From NCBI GenBank assembly GCA_023423605.1, contig JAFAFF010000358.1, forward strand, positions 1 to 17,159: 17,159 nucleotides of DNA. Reading direction: 5' to 3'. The DNA is from Pseudomonadota bacterium. Its GTDB lineage: Bacteria > Pseudomonadota > Gammaproteobacteria > Xanthomonadales > Xanthomonadaceae. Positions 1 to 7,093 of this stretch are shown piece after piece. The first letter of the stretch is position 1. The number at the start of each line of letters is the position of its first letter. The notes under the pieces were generated by a model. That model worked only from the letters and a program-made list of their open reading frames with translations. It ran no database searches and was not told the origin of the DNA. A program made the position numbers and the translations under genes.

Positions 1-285
1 ACCCGCGCTGCAGCGCATCTGGGGATGTTGATCCGTAACGCGCGAATGGCGCGCAACATGACGCAGGCGGAACTGGCGGTGCGTTCCAAAAGCAGCCCCG
101 CCACGGTATTGCGGGTTGAAAAGGGAAGCGTGGAGGCGGGATTGGGAGCCGTTTTATTGATGATGGAACAGTTGGGTCTGCTGAAGCACATCATTGCAAT
201 CACCGATCCCGCCACCCAGGCGCTGCTGGAGCACAAAAGCCGCAAGCGCGCCCGGCGCCCGAAGGTTCCCGACCTGGACTTCTGA
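1..285 (+). CDS. HipB-like XRE-family antitoxin/repressor (5' end outside window)
   Basis: The reading frame is open from base 1, and the codons before the first ATG (base 25) encode AAHLG, which continues the first helix of an XRE domain. The real start is therefore probably upstream of the window. The visible part contains a Cro/C1-type helix-turn-helix (MTQAELAVRSKSSPATVLRVEKGS, split here as MTQAELAVRS then KSSPATVLRVEKGS) and a basic C-terminal tail (HKSRKRARRPK). It ends at TGA 283-285, one base before the start of the HipA-family gene. In HipBA modules the antitoxin comes first, binds its own promoter and neutralises the kinase; that role is inferred from family and position. The operator and promoter are not in view. 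Confidence 0.85.
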   Translation, partial: TRAAAHLGMLIRNARMARNMTQAELAVRSKSSPATVLRVEKGSVEAGLGAVLLMMEQLGLLKHIIAITDPATQALLEHKSRKRARRPKVPDLDF

Positions 286-286
286 A

Positions 287-1591
287 GTGACCCACCGAAT
301 CGTCTTCATGCATCTTCCGGGCCAACTGGAGGCCGTTCCTGCAGGACGGCTGGAACTGGTGACGGATGCCGGTCAGCTTCGGACGTCGCGATTCGGCTAT
401 GGCAGACATTATCTCCAGCGAGGCACTGCAATCGATGTAGATCCGATATCACTGCCCTTCCTCGAAGCAGGTGATCACGAGCGCGAACCCGTCAACGGGC
501 TTGAGCTGTTCGGTGCCATTCGCGATGCAAGCCCGGATTCCTGGGGCCGGCAGGTAATCGAGAATCGCCTGCGTCGGCATGGTCCATTGCCGGAAGTCGA
601 CTATCTGGACAACGCAGGCAGCGACCGCGTGGGGGCGCTCGATATCCGGCGCGAAGTGGGCAGCAAGGTGCAGGCTCATCCATTGCCGCACCACGTTGAG
701 CTGCCTTATCTGGTCGATGCCGTGGACAGGATTGAAGCCGGTGAGCAGGTGCCTGCCTTGCTGGCACCCTATTTCGATGGTGGACCAACCCTGGGTGGCA
801 TGCGGCCAAAGGCTGTGGTGCTGAAAGACGGACGTCAGTATGTGGCCAAGTTCCCATCCAGCAGGGACAGGCGTTTCAACGTCCCGGCGGTTGAGCATGC
901 GACCTTGCGGCTGGCGCGGGAGGCCGGGTTGAACGTGCCCGATCTGGATTTGATCGCCTTGGGAAACGGACGCGTGGCAATGATGATCGAACGGTTCGAC
1001 AGGGAGCCGGTCGATGGCGGTCTGGCGCGGCGGCACATGGTATCCGGGCTCACGATGCTGGGCCTCCAGGAAATGGAATCGTCCCGAGGTTCCTATGCTG
1101 CACTGGCAGACATCATCAGTGCACGCGGTGTTGCCCAGCACGTGCAGGAAGATCGAACCGAATTGTTCAAAAGGATGGTCTTCAACATTCTTGTGAACAA
1201 CAACGACGATCATCTGCGCAACCATGCTTATCTTCTCGGCCAGACGAAAACGCTGGCTGACGGACAGCGGATGTCACAGTGGCGCCTCAGCCCGCTTTAC
1301 GACGTGGTGCCATCGCCGGAGATCGGCACGGATCGATACATGGCCATCGGAGTGGGAACCCAGGGGCGCTTGGCAACGTTGGATAACGCACTATCCAGTG
1401 CGGGACAGTTCGGGCTTCACTCTGCCGACGCGGCCACGCTGATTCTGCAGATCGTCAGCGCGGTCCGCCCATGGAAAGGTGTTTTCGAGGAGCATGGCGT
1501 GAGTCACGCGGATATCGCGGCGGTTGAAGGCGCATTTCGACGCGCGTCCGACATCGGGCTGCAGCATGTGGAACGTGTAGCGCGGGTCTGA
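287..1591 (+). CDS. HipA-family serine/threonine kinase toxin
   Basis: A 434-residue protein if translated from GTG 287, one base after the antitoxin stop. This start is preferred to ATG 308 because it keeps the first beta strand (THRIVFMHL) and gives tight coupling. Visible kinase features are a glycine-rich loop (PTLGGMRPK, about 167-175), a probable ATP-binding lysine (YVAKF, K188), ERFDRE at 235-240, a catalytic loop NNNDDHLRNH at 304-313 with probable catalytic D307, and the metal-binding LSPLYD motif at 334-339 (D339). Length matches full-size HipA (about 440 residues), so the N-subdomain is present. HipA kinases inhibit growth by phosphorylating translation factors; E. coli HipA acts on glutamyl-tRNA synthetase. 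The target here is unknown. All key motifs look intact, so it is probably active. Confidence 0.9.
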   Translation: MTHRIVFMHLPGQLEAVPAGRLELVTDAGQLRTSRFGYGRHYLQRGTAIDVDPISLPFLEAGDHEREPVNGLELFGAIRDASPDSWGRQVIENRLRRHGPLPEVDYLDNAGSDRVGALDIRREVGSKVQAHPLPHHVELPYLVDAVDRIEAGEQVPALLAPYFDGGPTLGGMRPKAVVLKDGRQYVAKFPSSRDRRFNVPAVEHATLRLAREAGLNVPDLDLIALGNGRVAMMIERFDREPVDGGLARRHMVSGLTMLGLQEMESSRGSYAALADIISARGVAQHVQEDRTELFKRMVFNILVNNNDDHLRNHAYLLGQTKTLADGQRMSQWRLSPLYDVVPSPEIGTDRYMAIGVGTQGRLATLDNALSSAGQFGLHSADAATLILQIVSAVRPWKGVFEEHGVSHADIAAVEGAFRRASDIGLQHVERVARV

Positions 1592-1727
1592 CGTCACCCT
1601 GCTGCGCTGTACCGGCGTACTGCCAGACCCTGCTTTGATCGACCGGCCTGGACCCCCCGGCAGCCGCGGCCCTGTTACCATGGCGTCCGACCCAGCCAGC
1701 CTGCCTCCGTTTGTGTGGCCGGCCGCT

Positions 1728-1745
1728 GCAGTGCCCTTGCACTGC
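1728..1745. other. Short hairpin between hipA-like and yncE-like genes
   Basis: A perfect 7-bp inverted repeat, GCAGTGC-CCTT-GCACTGC, lies 137 bases after the HipA-family stop and 55 bases before the next start. There is no T-run, so it is at best a weak terminator or a protein-binding site. The rest of 1592-1800 shows no convincing sigma-70 promoter and no Fur-like box. Confidence 0.3.
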
Positions 1746-1800
1746 GCATGCGGCCGTGCGAGCCAAGGATTACTCCCCTGACTCACACAAGGACGCTTGC

Positions 1801-2937
1801 ATGAACCTCATTTCCTTTATCGCGCAGCCGCGCAGAGCCCGGCGCTACGTGGCCGCGATGCTCGCCCTCGGCTTTGCCCTGGGCGCGCCGGCGGCACTCG
1901 CGGCTTCGGCGGTACAGCGCAACGCGGTGGCCAAGGGCCTGTACGAACTGGCTTACAGCGCGAAGCAGGATGCAGTGTACGTTGCCTCATCCGGTGGCTT
2001 CGGTGACGACGCCGGTCCGGCGCAGGTGCTGCAGCTGGACCCGAAGACACTGGCTGTGAAGGCCACCATTCCGCTGCAGCGCAAGGCGTTCGGCGTAGTG
2101 CTGGACGATGCCAACGACCGACTGTACGTGGGCAATACCGTGGACACCTCGGTGACCGTGGTCGATACCGCGCAGGGCAAGGAACTGGGTGTCGTGCAGT
2201 TGATGGAAAAGAAGGTCGGCAAGGATGGCAAGGCCGGCTATACGCATGATCTGCGCGAGCTCGTGGTGGACGGTGCCAGCAACCGCCTGTACGTCACCGG
2301 TCACTCTGGCGAAGGCAGTGTGCTGTTCGTGGTGGATACGCAGTCGCTGAAGCTGCTGGATACCATTCCCGGGCTGGGCAACGCAAAGGCGCCCGGGTTG
2401 GCACTGGATGCGGCCGGCAAGCGCGTCTATACCAGCAACCTGCTGGGCGAAGTGGTGGTGGTGGACACGGCTGCCGGCAAGGTGGCGCAGCGCTACAGGG
2501 TCAGCGCCGAGCAGCCGATGAACATCGCGCTGGACCCGGCCGGTCCGCGCCTGTTCGTCACCGATCAGGGGTCGGAGATGATCCGCAAGTACCAGGGCAG
2601 CAGCATCGAAGGCTTTGCATCGAAGCATCCCGGCAAGCGCGTGCTGGTGCTGGACCGCAACAGCGGCAAGGAGCTGGCGAGCATTCCGGCCGAGGCGGGT
2701 ACGCTGGGCATCCTGCTGGACGCGCCGCGCAAGCGCCTGTACGTGACCAACCGTGAAGCGGGCACGGTCACCGGCTATGACAGCGACAGTTACCAGTCCG
2801 TGGGCACCTGGTCGGTGCCGACGCACCCGAACAGCCTGGCGCTGGATACGAAGAACAACGTGCTGTACGTGACCATCAAGAACGGCGAGCAGGACGCGAA
2901 GGACGCGCAGGAAAGCGTCGCACGCATCCAGTTGTAA
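1801..2937 (+). CDS. YncE-family secreted YVTN beta-propeller protein
   Basis: The protein has 378 residues. The start at 1801 is supported by AAGGA at 1789-1793 with a 7-base spacer and by an immediate signal peptide: a very basic N-region (RRARRY), a hydrophobic core (VAAMLALGFALG) and an ALA/A cleavage site near residue 34. The mature part is a series of propeller blades marked by recurring patterns: DRLYVGNTVDTSVTVVDT, NRLYVTGHSGEGSVLFVVDT, KRVYTSNLLGEVVVVDT, PRLFVTDQGSEM and KRLYVTNREAGTVTGYDSD. E. coli YncE is a similar periplasmic propeller whose gene lies beside that of a TonB-dependent receptor. No receptor gene is next to it here, so the ligand is unknown. The long upstream gap suggests its own promoter. 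Tat export is possible but the classic motif is imperfect. Confidence 0.88.
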   Translation: MNLISFIAQPRRARRYVAAMLALGFALGAPAALAASAVQRNAVAKGLYELAYSAKQDAVYVASSGGFGDDAGPAQVLQLDPKTLAVKATIPLQRKAFGVVLDDANDRLYVGNTVDTSVTVVDTAQGKELGVVQLMEKKVGKDGKAGYTHDLRELVVDGASNRLYVTGHSGEGSVLFVVDTQSLKLLDTIPGLGNAKAPGLALDAAGKRVYTSNLLGEVVVVDTAAGKVAQRYRVSAEQPMNIALDPAGPRLFVTDQGSEMIRKYQGSSIEGFASKHPGKRVLVLDRNSGKELASIPAEAGTLGILLDAPRKRLYVTNREAGTVTGYDSDSYQSVGTWSVPTHPNSLALDTKNNVLYVTIKNGEQDAKDAQESVARIQL

Positions 2938-2947
2938 GCAGTGTCAT

Positions 2948-2981
2948 GCGGCAGGGCCGGCCGATGCGCCGGCCCTGCCGC
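2948..2981. terminator. Bidirectional terminator-like hairpin between convergent genes
   Basis: A perfect 14-bp GC-rich inverted repeat (arms 2948-2961 and 2968-2981, 6-base loop) lies 10 bases after the yncE-like stop and 13 bases before the helicase stop. An outer CATGC/GCATG pair (2945-2949, 2984-2988) flanks it. There is no U-tract, so termination is inferred from stem strength and from its position between convergent genes. Confidence 0.65.
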
Positions 2982-2994
2982 GGGCATGCCCAGG

Positions 2995-5751
2995 TCAGCG
3001 CGCGGCGACCGCCTGTTTCGGCTTGTATTCGCAACGCGGGTAAGCGGAACAGGAATGGAACTCGCCATACCTGCCGCTGCGCTTGATGATGATTCCGGTA
3101 GCGCAGGCCGGACAGCGCTGTTCGCGCACGGGCCTGCCGTCCACCGTGGTCACCTGCACCGCGCCGTCCTGTTCCAGTTCCTCCAGGAAGCTGGAGCGTT
3201 TGCCCGCCACGGTGAACATCGCCACTGAACGGCGCGCTCGCGTCAAGGCCACATAGAACAGGCGCCGCTCCTCGCCCAGTGGGAAAGTGTCGCCGCTGGG
3301 CATCGCCAGCGACAGTACCGGATCGTCCGCGCGCGTATTGGGAAAGCGGCGGTCCAGCATGCCCGGCAGGATCACGTGGTCGGCTTCCATGCCCTTGCTG
3401 CGGTGTACGGTGAGGAAGCTGACCTCCAGCGTCGCGCCGAAGCGCGCCTGCCAGTTGCTGGGAACCGCCGTGCGGTCGGCGTTGTAACGGCCCAGCACGA
3501 ACACGCTCAGCTTGCCGTTGCGCCCGGCCGGGATGGCACCGGTGAGCCGCTGCTCATGCAGCTGCTGCAGGTACTGGCCGATGGCATCGGCCATCTGTTC
3601 GCGCGCAGCCACCTGGAATGCCTGCAGCACGGGGCCATGTCCGGCGGTGGCCGAGTGCACCTGCTTGCGGATCTGTGCCGGGTTGCGGGTGACGAAACGG
3701 CTGGAGGCATCGCAGAGTGCCTGCGGGCAGCGGAAGGTCTGCTGCAGCTGCAGTACTGTGCCGGAACCGAACCACTGGCGGAAGCCGGTCATCACCGAAA
3801 CGTCCGCACCGGCGAAGCGGTTGATCGACTGCCAGTCATCGCCGACAGCGAAAAGGTAGCTTCCTGGCGCCTGTGCCAACGCCCGGCACAGGCGTGCGCG
3901 GGCACGCGATGCATCCTGGAATTCGTCGGCCATCACCAGTGTGTACGGTGATATGTAGCGTCCCTGTTCCAGGTGTTCGGCGGCCTGGTTGAGCATGTCC
4001 TCGAAATCGATGCCACGCTCGGCGTGCAGGGCATCATCCCAGGCCTGCACCACCGGTGCGGCGATTTCCAGGAAGCGCCGGTGCCGTTCCTTGAACTGGT
4101 CATCGGGCATGGCCTGCAGGCGTGCGGCCATGTCATCCAGTGCCAGGCAGTTGCTTTTCGCATGGCTGATGAAGGTGCGCATCAGGCCGATGAGGTCGCT
4201 GTCCGGCATCGGCTTCTGGCCGTCATCGGGCAGCTCGCGGTCCGGATTGGGATCCAGCGTCACGCCGTTTGCAGCCAACGCATCGCGCAGATGGTCGAAA
4301 GCATGCCCGCTGCGCAGCTGGTGCGATGTGGTTTCCACCAGCCGTGTGCCGCGGCGCCGGTGCTCGCCACGCTTCCAGTGCAGGCTCTCGGCATAACGTT
4401 CGAAATGCGGCGGCGGGTTGCCATGCGCATCCAGCGCCAGGTGCTCGTGGTACAGGTCGGCATCCGGGTAATGGAAGTCCGGGCGGTACTGGCGGAACTC
4501 GTCGGTGGCTGTATCGAACGCATAGGCGCGTTCGTAGTCGTAGGCCACGCCGTTGTAGAACAGCCAGTCGGCAATCACGCATTCTTCCATGCTGCGTACC
4601 CGCTCGCCGCGCAGCGTGCGCACGTAGCCGGTGCCGTCCTTGTTCCAGCCATCAGCGCTCATCGCCCCACCCATCGCGGGAAGATCGCGGCCGAAGACCA
4701 GGCGGAACATGTCCCAGCGGGTGCGGAATGCGTGCGAGCGGTCCTTGAGCTGGTCGACGAGCTCGGCAAGCTTGTGGAAGCCCAGCGTGGCATCCACGGC
4801 CCAGTCCGGCACATCGGGCTTGCGGCCGGTGGCCTTGCCGATGATGGACAGGCCCAGCGCATGGAAGGTGTTTGCCTGCACCAGCGCGTTGCCCATGCCA
4901 ACGCGGTTGAACGCGTGGCTGGCGCGGTCCTGCAGTTCCCTGGCAGCGTCCTTGTTGAAGGCCAGCATGACGATCTGCTGGGGCTGCGCATACCCGCGAT
5001 GGATGGCATAGGCGGCCTTGGCGACCAGCGTGGAGGTCTTGCCGGAACCCGCCGCGGCCACCAGCTGCACGCGGTTGTCGAAACAGATGACAGCGTGTGC
5101 CTGCTCATCGGTCAGTGGCCGGCTTTCCACGCGGTCCAGCAGTGGGCGTGCGGCGCTGCGCTCTGCGGCGAGTATTCGTTGATTGGCGGCTTCGCAGGCC
5201 GCCAGCCAGTCCTGCTGCCACAGCTGGAGTTCGATCATCGCCGATTCGCGGGCATCGTCATCCGCGTGCAGCGAAGCATCGCTGAACAGATCGTGCAGTG
5301 CATCGTCGTGCAGTGGCAGGATGTGGCGGTCGCGCAGCAGGTCCTGCTGGTCATCGTGGCCGATCCAGCGACGATGCATGGTGCGTTCGGCCAGCAGGGA
5401 TTCGGCCTGGCCGTTCCATGCACGCATCGCCGCGAGGATGCGCACGAACATCGGCCTGCGCTCGCGTTGTTCGCGGGCGGCGTGGATGGCCTGCAACGCG
5501 TCTGCCAGGCTTCCAGCATCGCGCCGGGACAGCGCGCGGAGAACACGGGGCGATGCGCCGTCAGGCTGCAACGTTGCCCGCGCCCACAGCAGGCCGTTGC
5601 CTATGCGCAGATCCGCATCCTGCCCAAGCGTGTAATGGTGTGTGGTGCCGTTTACCGTCAGCAGCAGCTGTTCACCTTGCAGTTGCAGCTGCCATGGCCG
5701 CGAGCGGGTCAACAGCATGCCCAGGCGGGAAGGTGTCCAGTGCTGGGTCAT
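2995..5751 (-). CDS. UvrD/Rep-type (helicase IV-like) helicase with extra insert and zinc ribbon
   Basis: The protein has 918 residues from the ATG at 5751; the frame stays open upstream but that stretch looks non-coding. AGGA lies about 11 bases before this start. Superfamily 1A motifs are complete: Q-motif TDEQ (214-217), Walker A AAAGSGKT (232-239), motif Ia AFNKDAARE (264-272), DEFQDAS (609-615), VGDDWQSINRF (636-646), QTFRCP (671-676), TVHRSKGMEADHVILP (781-796) and LFYVALTRAR (831-840). The ISPYTLVMADEFQDAS and VGDDWQ contexts resemble E. coli helicase IV (HelD, about 684 residues). Two additions stand out: an insert around 390-475 with YRPDF, YHEHLALD and RLVET, resembling a restriction-endonuclease-like fold, and a C-terminal topoisomerase-type zinc ribbon (C880, C883, C901, C907). 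A role in recombination or repair is likely; nuclease activity is unproven. Confidence 0.88.
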   Translation of the reverse strand: MTQHWTPSRLGMLLTRSRPWQLQLQGEQLLLTVNGTTHHYTLGQDADLRIGNGLLWARATLQPDGASPRVLRALSRRDAGSLADALQAIHAAREQRERRPMFVRILAAMRAWNGQAESLLAERTMHRRWIGHDDQQDLLRDRHILPLHDDALHDLFSDASLHADDDARESAMIELQLWQQDWLAACEAANQRILAAERSAARPLLDRVESRPLTDEQAHAVICFDNRVQLVAAAGSGKTSTLVAKAAYAIHRGYAQPQQIVMLAFNKDAARELQDRASHAFNRVGMGNALVQANTFHALGLSIIGKATGRKPDVPDWAVDATLGFHKLAELVDQLKDRSHAFRTRWDMFRLVFGRDLPAMGGAMSADGWNKDGTGYVRTLRGERVRSMEECVIADWLFYNGVAYDYERAYAFDTATDEFRQYRPDFHYPDADLYHEHLALDAHGNPPPHFERYAESLHWKRGEHRRRGTRLVETTSHQLRSGHAFDHLRDALAANGVTLDPNPDRELPDDGQKPMPDSDLIGLMRTFISHAKSNCLALDDMAARLQAMPDDQFKERHRRFLEIAAPVVQAWDDALHAERGIDFEDMLNQAAEHLEQGRYISPYTLVMADEFQDASRARARLCRALAQAPGSYLFAVGDDWQSINRFAGADVSVMTGFRQWFGSGTVLQLQQTFRCPQALCDASSRFVTRNPAQIRKQVHSATAGHGPVLQAFQVAAREQMADAIGQYLQQLHEQRLTGAIPAGRNGKLSVFVLGRYNADRTAVPSNWQARFGATLEVSFLTVHRSKGMEADHVILPGMLDRRFPNTRADDPVLSLAMPSGDTFPLGEERRLFYVALTRARRSVAMFTVAGKRSSFLEELEQDGAVQVTTVDGRPVREQRCPACATGIIIKRSGRYGEFHSCSAYPRCEYKPKQAVAAR

Positions 5752-6001
5752 GCGTAGGTGCGTCCTGCCGGGCCATGGGTGGAACCCGCGCGAAAGCGTG
5801 GGTAAGGCCGCCGGCGGAGCAGGAATGATAGGCCATGAGAATGCGGGAGGTGTGCCTTGGCGCCTCCGTCGATGGCGAAGCCGATGTGCCAGGGCGAACC
5901 GGTGCCGTGGACGCCATGTCACCGTCGGCAGCGGTTTTTTCACGGTGGCGATAGCCGGTCGCTCGTAGCGTGGTCATTCCTCCCATGTCCCTGGAGTTTC
6001 C

Positions 6002-6814
6002 ATGACCGCCTCCCGCGTCCGCCTGCATGTAGAAGATTCCGGCGGCTCCGGCCGCCCTGTCATCCTGATCCACGGCTGGCCGTTGTCAGCGGAATCCTGG
6101 AAGGCCCAGGTACCGGTGCTGCGCGATGCCGGGTATCGGGTGATCAGTTACGACCGTCGTGGATTCGGCCGCTCCGAAAAGCCGGTGGGCGGTTATGACT
6201 ACGACACGCTGGCTGCCGATCTGGCCGGCATCATCGAGGAAAAGGACCTGAAGGACGTGTCGCTGGTCGGCTTTTCCATGGGCGGCGGCGAGGTGGCGCG
6301 CTACATCGCCAATCATGGCCAGGACCGCCTGCACAGCGTGGTATTCGCAGCGGCGGTGCCGCCATATCTGCTGAAGAGCGACGACAACCCGGAAGGGCCG
6401 CTCACGCAGCAGGCCGCCGATGACATGGCGGAGCAGCTGGGCAAGGACCGCGAGAAGTTCTTCGACGGGTTCACCCGGGATTTCTTCAGTGCGAAAGGCC
6501 AGTTGAAGGTGACCGAAGCGCAGCGCCAGGACGCCATCGCACTGGCGCACCAGTCCGACCAGACCGCCGCACTGGGATGCATGAAAGCATTTGGCACCAC
6601 CGATTTCCGCGATGATCTGAAGAAGGTGAGCGTGCCGACGCTGGTCATCCACGGTGACAGCGATGGCACGGTGCCGTTTGAAGGTTCCGGGAAGCGGACG
6701 CATGAGGCCATCGACGGCAGCGAGCTGGTGGTGCTGGGCGACGCGCCGCATGGATGCAACGTGAGCCATGCGGATGCATTCAATCTGGCGCTGTTGAACT
6801 TCCTCAAGAAGTAA
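6002..6814 (+). CDS. Alpha/beta hydrolase, cofactor-free haloperoxidase/arylesterase type
   Basis: The protein has 270 residues, the usual size for the non-heme chloroperoxidase/esterase group. The start at 6002 follows GGAG at 5993-5996 with a 5-base spacer. The N-terminal oxyanion loop reads HGWPLS (25-30), with W27 in the usual place. The catalytic triad is Ser92 in the nucleophile elbow GFSMGG (90-95), Asp221 in HGDSDGTVP and His250 in DAPHG. There is no signal peptide, so it is cytoplasmic. Family members hydrolyse small esters or lactones and can show perhydrolase activity with peroxide and a carboxylic acid; the substrate cannot be read from the sequence. The gene stands alone, divergent from the helicase across about 250 bp, and its 3' side is occupied by palindromic repeats that may end its transcript. 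Confidence 0.88.
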   Translation: MTASRVRLHVEDSGGSGRPVILIHGWPLSAESWKAQVPVLRDAGYRVISYDRRGFGRSEKPVGGYDYDTLAADLAGIIEEKDLKDVSLVGFSMGGGEVARYIANHGQDRLHSVVFAAAVPPYLLKSDDNPEGPLTQQAADDMAEQLGKDREKFFDGFTRDFFSAKGQLKVTEAQRQDAIALAHQSDQTAALGCMKAFGTTDFRDDLKKVSVPTLVIHGDSDGTVPFEGSGKRTHEAIDGSELVVLGDAPHGCNVSHADAFNLALLNFLKK

Positions 6815-6840
6815 ACGCCCATTGCGGCGCAGACGCATCC

Positions 6841-6902
6841 GTAGAGGGGGGGCTCTGCCCCGCTTCGCGACCAGGGTTCAGCCGGGCAGAGCCCGGCGCC
6901 AC
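6841..6902. repeat. GTAG-type (SMAG-like) palindromic repeat pair, copy A
   Basis: Starts with GTAG at 6841 and contains two hairpins in inverted orientation: GGGGGGC-TCT-GCCCCGC (one mismatch) and GCCGGGC-AGA-GCCCGGC. It ends in GCCAC instead of CTCTAC. It begins 27 bases after the hydrolase stop. The GTAG head and 7-bp GC stem match the SMAG repetitive extragenic palindromes of Stenotrophomonas. Confidence 0.8.
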
Positions 6903-6914
6903 GCAGCGCATCCC

Positions 6915-6975
6915 GTAGAGCGGGGCTCTGCCCCGCTTCGCGACCAAGGCTCCGCCGGGCAGAGCCCGGCTCTAC
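6915..6975. repeat. GTAG-type (SMAG-like) palindromic repeat pair, copy B
   Basis: A 61-bp dimer running from GTAGAG to CTCTAC. Both hairpins are perfect: GCGGGGC-TCT-GCCCCGC and GCCGGGC-AGA-GCCCGGC, 7-bp stems with 3-base loops. It differs from copy D by a single base. It forms the right part of a 98-bp segment that is present twice. Confidence 0.85.
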
Positions 6976-6998
6976 ATCCGCTGCGCGGCAATCCATCA

Positions 6999-7020
6999 GC
7001 CGGGCAAAGCCCGGCGCCAC
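6999..7020. repeat. Single GTAG-type palindrome, copy C
   Basis: A lone hairpin, GCCGGGC-AAA-GCCCGGC, followed by GCCAC. It is the counterpart of the right half of copy A and is included in the second copy of the duplicated 98-bp segment. No matching left partner with a GTAG head precedes it. Confidence 0.7.
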
Positions 7021-7032
7021 GCAGCGCATCCC

Positions 7033-7093
7033 GTAGAGCGGGGCTCTGCCCCGCTTCGCGACCAAGGCTCAGCCGGGCAGAGCCCGGCTCTAC
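7033..7093. repeat. GTAG-type (SMAG-like) palindromic repeat pair, copy D
   Basis: A 61-bp dimer, 60 of 61 bases identical to copy B, running from GTAGAG to CTCTAC. Its final CTAC (7090-7093) read on the minus strand is GTAG and supplies the TAG stop codon of the methyltransferase gene. It probably also acts as a hairpin terminator at that gene's end. Confidence 0.85.

Larger units (their letters stand above)
6878..7093. repeat. 98-bp direct duplication with 118-bp period containing the repeats
   Basis: Bases 6878-6975 and 6996-7093 align without gaps with two mismatches (AGA/AAA in a hairpin loop, and C/A before the second hairpin of the dimer). The copies are separated by 20 bases. Each holds one single palindrome, the linker GCAGCGCATCCC and one full dimer. 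Such near-identity implies a recent duplication by slippage or recombination, rather than independent insertion of each palindrome. Confidence 0.8.

Noticed and set aside
1592..1800. Fur box or zinc/iron operator before the yncE-like gene.
   Set aside because: E. coli yncE context suggested looking, but no AT-rich inverted repeat of that type is present; only a short GC hairpin was found.
3973..5757. Long open frame of about 590 codons on the plus strand inside the helicase gene.
   Set aside because: It lies antisense to a protein with all helicase motifs. Long antisense frames are expected in high-GC DNA, and its translation shows no domain.
5920..5951. T-run (TTTTTT) flanked by CACCGT and ACGGTG, considered as a terminator or operator.
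   Set aside because: The inverted repeat is only 6 bp with a 17-base loop that itself contains the T-run, and no plus-strand gene ends there.
6841..7093. Regular repeats that could suggest a CRISPR array.
   Set aside because: The units are inverted GC-rich hairpin pairs with GTAG ends, the spacers are not unique sequences of uniform size, and no cas gene is nearby.
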